From Thermoflexales bacterium (GTDB lineage: Bacteria > Chloroflexota > Anaerolineae > Fen-1058): a stretch of 5,778 nt of DNA. The position numbers and the translations under genes were made by a program. Of the stretch, positions 5,662 through 5,778 are shown piece after piece. Below the pieces are notes generated by a model. It saw only the letters and a list, made by a program, of their open reading frames with translations. It was not told the origin of the DNA and made no database searches. The stretch's first letter is position 1; each line of letters opens with the position of its first letter. The stretch lies in NCBI GenBank assembly GCA_030834835.1, contig JAUQXD010001188.1, positions 1-5,778 on the forward strand. Reading direction: 5' to 3'.

Positions 5662-5778
5662 CTACGCCAGCAGTGCCAGATCACCCGGTGTATTGAGGTT
5701 GGACAGCGACCGGCCTGCGGGATCGAAGACGCGCCACTCTGTTTCGGACACAACCGATAGGCGCACGTCCTGAAAGAA
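5662..5778 (-). CDS. mobA: MobA-like molybdenum cofactor guanylyltransferase, 3' end only
   Basis: Only the last 38 codons and the TAG stop (5664-5662) are visible; the gene enters from the right edge. The translated tail ends VFDPAGRSLSNLNTPGDLALLA. The motif D-P-x-G-x-S-x-x-N-L-N-T-P-x-D-L near the C-terminus is the usual ending of MobA and related NTP_transf_3 nucleotidyltransferases. MobA transfers GMP from GTP to molybdopterin to make the guanine dinucleotide cofactor of DMSO-reductase-type enzymes. The catalytic N-terminal part is outside the window, so a related cytidylyl- or other nucleotidyltransferase cannot be excluded. It lies 77 bp before the kinase on the same strand, with no functional link evident. 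Confidence 0.72.
   Translation of the reverse strand, partial: FFQDVRLSVVSETEWRVFDPAGRSLSNLNTPGDLALLA

Noticed and set aside
5639..5662. Two imperfect 12-bp units (cgaaatcagggc, gagaattagggc) before the MobA-like stop
   Set aside because: Only 8 of 12 bases agree and there are just two copies, so chance is adequate.

Overview
The window looks like an ordinary chromosomal segment of a fairly GC-rich bacterium (about 60% GC by eye). All six recognisable genes lie on the minus strand, so transcription runs from the right end to the left. I favour Chloroflexota (Anaerolineae/Chloroflexia-like). My reasons are the gene families (a soluble receiver-GAF-PAS-histidine kinase, an Asparaginase_II-family enzyme, a Haem_bd-type CXXCH protein, and an MBL-fold protein of a type I associate with that phylum) and the spacers built from 7-bp tandem repeats. 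This placement is an inference; the window has no rRNA or other decisive marker.

Layout in transcription order: the last 38 codons of a MobA-like molybdenum cofactor guanylyltransferase (5662-5778); a 77-bp spacer with a candidate promoter and a perfect 13-nt palindrome; a 634-residue soluble histidine kinase with an N-terminal receiver-like domain that has lost its key residues (3680-5584); a 410-residue AlaX-type alanyl-tRNA editing protein whose GTG start overlaps the kinase stop by 4 bp (2451-3683); a 54-bp spacer with GAGTRAY heptamers; an MBL-fold protein with most metal-binding histidines replaced (1524-2396); an 80-bp spacer with CGTCNNY heptamers and a 17-bp hairpin; an Asparaginase_II enzyme (409-1443); a rho-independent terminator (350-381); and the first 75 codons of a membrane-anchored CXXCH haem-binding protein (1-225).

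The kinase and editing protein are almost certainly co-transcribed and translationally coupled. The MBL and asparaginase genes may be read through from them or may have their own start signals; the terminator then closes the unit before the haem-binding gene. No pathway obviously joins the four central genes. I see no CRISPR, prophage, insertion sequence, tRNA or rRNA. The points most worth following are the two degenerate protein domains (pseudo-receiver and pseudo-MBL), the heptameric spacer repeats, and an excess of the word CGATCG that nearly spares the kinase gene.
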